64,000 nucleotides of DNA from Thermotogaceae bacterium (lineage in GTDB: Bacteria > Thermotogota > Thermotogae > Thermotogales > Thermotogaceae): NCBI GenBank assembly GCA_027077795.1, contig JALWTT010000006.1, positions 434,001 to 498,000 of the forward strand. Direction: 5' to 3'. The notes under the pieces were generated by a model. The model did no database searches and was not told the DNA's origin. It worked only from the letters and a program-made list of their open reading frames with translations. A program made the position numbers and the translations under genes. Below, one piece after another: positions 62,230 to 64,000 of this stretch; position 1 is the first letter of the stretch, and each line of letters starts with the position of its first letter.

Positions 62230-62234
62230 CAACT

Positions 62235-62891
62235 TTATGGTATTCTCCAGGACTCCTTCACCGCCGTGCAAACTGACTCGGGGTCGTCGCTTCTGAAAAC
62301 CGCTGAACCCATGACCAGTATATCTGCGCCGGCTTCTACTAATTCTGAAGCGTTCGATGGGGAAACACCTCCATCCACCATGATCTTAAAGGTCAAGTCT
62401 CTGGCCTTTCTCATCTCACTCAGCACGCGAATGCGTCTTATGGATCTGCCTATGAACTCTTGGCCTGAAAACCCTGGATTTACACTCATTATCAGAACTC
62501 CATCTAGGTAATCTAAAATATCGTCGAGGATTATAACAGGTGTGTGAGGATTTATTGCCACGAAAGCTTTAGATCCCAATTCTTTGATCCTCTGAAGTGT
62601 TCGGTAAAGGTTGTTACAAACCTCATAATGAATTGTGAGTATTTCAGGATGATATTCTGAAAACCCTTCAACATATTGTGGGGGATTCTCCACCATTAAG
62701 TGTACATCCAAGGGGATCTTAGATATTCTCTTAATAGCTTCAACTACGGGATATCCGAAACTGAGGTTTGGAACAAAGTGCCCATCCATGACATCCAGGT
62801 GAATGTAATCTGCGCACTTCTCGACCTTCCTGATCTCGTGTTCAAGGTTTGCAAAATCCGCTGCCAAAATAGATGGGGATACCTTGACCAA
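62235..62891 (-). CDS. rpe: Ribulose-phosphate 3-epimerase
   Basis: 218 residues from TTG at 62891, 6 nt after GGGGTGA; another TTG lies 6 nt upstream with no space to the SD. SPSILAADFANLEHEIR, DYIHLDVMDGHFVPNLSFG (metal Asp/His), LDVHLMVENP, LIMSVNPGFSGQEFI and MVDGGVSPSNASELVEAGADILVMGSAVF are the Rpe pattern. It links ribulose-5-phosphate and xylulose-5-phosphate in the pentose-phosphate pathway. Directly follows the DegT gene. Confidence 0.95.
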   Translation of the reverse strand: MVKVSPSILAADFANLEHEIRKVEKCADYIHLDVMDGHFVPNLSFGYPVVEAIKRISKIPLDVHLMVENPPQYVEGFSEYHPEILTIHYEVCNNLYRTLQRIKELGSKAFVAINPHTPVIILDDILDYLDGVLIMSVNPGFSGQEFIGRSIRRIRVLSEMRKARDLTFKIMVDGGVSPSNASELVEAGADILVMGSAVFRSDDPESVCTAVKESWRIP

Positions 62892-62897
62892 TTTCAA

Positions 62898-64000
62898 TCA
62901 CCCCTTCAGTGAATTTTTGATAACCCTTACGACTTCTTCCACCTCATCATCTCTCAGCTCGGGAAAGATGGGAAGAGCCAACGTGGTTTTCGAGAGCTCC
63001 TCGGCGTTTGGGAAATCCCCCTCCCTATAACCCAAATTCTCGAAAACCTTCTGAAGATGAAGAGGTTTTGGATAGTACACAGCGTATCCTATTTTCCTTC
63101 TCTGAAAATCATCGATTACCTTCTCACGGTACTCGGGTTTCCTGAACTTTACGACATACTGGTGAAAAACATGGCTCCTGAGATTTCCTTTTGTTTTTGG
63201 ATACTCTAGAAATTCCGTTAGTTTCTCGGATTCAAAGAGCTTCCCGTACATCGTCGCTATCTCCATCCTTCTCCTGTTCCATTCATCTATGTATTTGAGT
63301 TTAACCCTCAGGATAGCTGCATGGACTTCGTCGAGTCTCGCATTCTTTCCAAGAATCTCGTGATCATACTTGATCTTCGACCCGTGCGCTCTGAGCATTC
63401 TGAGTTTCTCACAGAGATCTTCATCATCTGTTAAAACTGCTCCTCCGTCGCCATAAGCACCGAGATTCTTAGTTGGGAAAAACGAGAAAACCGATATTCT
63501 CCCAACACTCCCAGCTTTTCTAGTTCTTCCATCTGAAAGGTTCCATTCGGCTCCAAAAGCCTGCGCAACGTCCTCTACGAATGGGATCCCGTATTTCTTC
63601 TGGAGCTTTTCTAATCTTTCGAGATCTAAGCTTCTTCCGAAAAGATGAACGGCAACAACTGCCTTGATTCTATTGGGGTTCGCATTTCCTTCCCCGTTGA
63701 GTTCCCTTTCCAATAGCTCTAGGTTCATATTCATAGTCGATTTCTCCACATCGACGAACGCTGGAAGAGCTTTGACCCAACTTGCAGCCGAAGCAGAAGC
63801 TATAAATGTGTAAGGGGTGGTTATTACAAGATCCTCAAAGCCTATATTTAGGGCCATCATGGAAAGTATCAAAGCGTCTGTTCCATTTGAAACTCCCACA
63901 GCGCATTTAACTCCTATGTACTCAGCCAATTCTCTTTCAAATTCTTTCACATTCTGTCCAAGGATAACCTTGCCGGAGGAGAAAACCCTATCAACAGCAT
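62898..64000 (-). CDS. DegT/DnrJ/EryC1/StrS-type sugar aminotransferase (5' end outside window)
   Basis: The frame is open to the right edge (AVDRVFSSGKVILGQNVKEFER, so the N-terminus is outside). VGVSNGTDALILSMMAL, TTPYTFIASASAA, FVEDVAQAFGAEW and the PLP-lysine site FFPTKNLGAYGDGGAVLTDD are present, then DEVHAAILRVKLKYIDEWN. It transfers an amino group to a keto-sugar nucleotide for surface polymer sugars. Its presence just right of the window edge suggests a further polymer locus. Confidence 0.92.
   Translation of the reverse strand, partial: AVDRVFSSGKVILGQNVKEFERELAEYIGVKCAVGVSNGTDALILSMMALNIGFEDLVITTPYTFIASASAASWVKALPAFVDVEKSTMNMNLELLERELNGEGNANPNRIKAVVAVHLFGRSLDLERLEKLQKKYGIPFVEDVAQAFGAEWNLSDGRTRKAGSVGRISVFSFFPTKNLGAYGDGGAVLTDDEDLCEKLRMLRAHGSKIKYDHEILGKNARLDEVHAAILRVKLKYIDEWNRRRMEIATMYGKLFESEKLTEFLEYPKTKGNLRSHVFHQYVVKFRKPEYREKVIDDFQRRKIGYAVYYPKPLHLQKVFENLGYREGDFPNAEELSKTTLALPIFPELRDDEVEEVVRVIKNSLKG

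Overview
The window looks like a chromosomal segment of a member of the Thermotogota (Thermotoga/Kosmotoga-type bacterium). This is inferred from the gene set rather than from any marker gene: a trimeric [FeFe]-hydrogenase (HydABC), ABC sugar uptake without a local ATPase, M42 aminopeptidase, ferredoxin-linked 2-oxoacid oxidoreductase, a short ThiI, a moderate-to-low GC content, strong Shine-Dalgarno sites and frequent TTG/GTG starts. The genus cannot be fixed from this sequence.

Left part (1-16.6 kb): the tail of a 5'-nucleotidase-type gene, a secreted protein of unknown function, and four tRNA genes (Glu-UUC, Val-UAC, Phe-GAA, Glu-CUC) with clear promoters. A decayed serine-recombinase tail follows the tRNAs. 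Next is a sugar operon: DeoR-type regulator, BtpA/SgcQ-type TIM barrel, ABC binding protein and two permeases, FGGY kinase, M42 peptidase. It has a strong promoter and a large inverted repeat in front of the regulator. Facing it are hydCBA, encoding a hydrogenase that lacks several electron-relay domains of the bifurcating T. maritima enzyme, and a nitrate/sulfonate/taurine-type ABC transporter.

Centre left (17.0-27.6 kb): one tightly packed, mostly overlapping operon that looks like an antiviral or genome-defence system. It encodes an SNF2-type helicase with a DUF3883 nuclease-like tail, an AlbA_2/Schlafen-type ATP-binding protein, a DUF1156 adenine methyltransferase with zinc ribbons, a MntA-HepT (nucleotidyltransferase/HEPN) toxin-antitoxin pair, and a DUF499 AAA+ ATPase. 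This is the most notable system in the window. It is followed by a YtrA-type (GntR) autoregulated ABC operon with a candidate operator.

Centre (30.6-38.1 kb): mainly housekeeping genes. A coupled minus-strand string fliQ-pyk-thiI-response regulator-apt, an AEC-type carrier, a small anchored protein, then glyA and upp separated by a terminator hairpin.

Right centre (38.1-49.1 kb): a surface-polymer locus with a large lipoprotein (six Fn3-like domains plus a seven-repeat propeller-like region), a flippase, a LicC-like nucleotidyltransferase, a CDP-glycerol-type glycerophosphotransferase, an O-antigen-polymerase-like protein, two glycosyltransferases and the initiating polyprenyl-phosphate sugar transferase. 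A tRNA-like relic lies inside it.

Right (49.2-64 kb): a molybdopterin oxidoreductase gene, a secreted DUF3298-type protein, a methyltransferase and a lone ECF/CbiO-type ATPase run rightward. They face a leftward series: DegT aminotransferase (cut by the window edge), rpe, a membrane protein, an orphan KorA-type subunit, a barrel-like outer-membrane protein, a degenerate chemoreceptor, a GatB/YqeY protein, two MogA/MoaB-like proteins around a MoeA-PBP fusion, two nitrilase-fold proteins that have lost catalytic residues, and surE.
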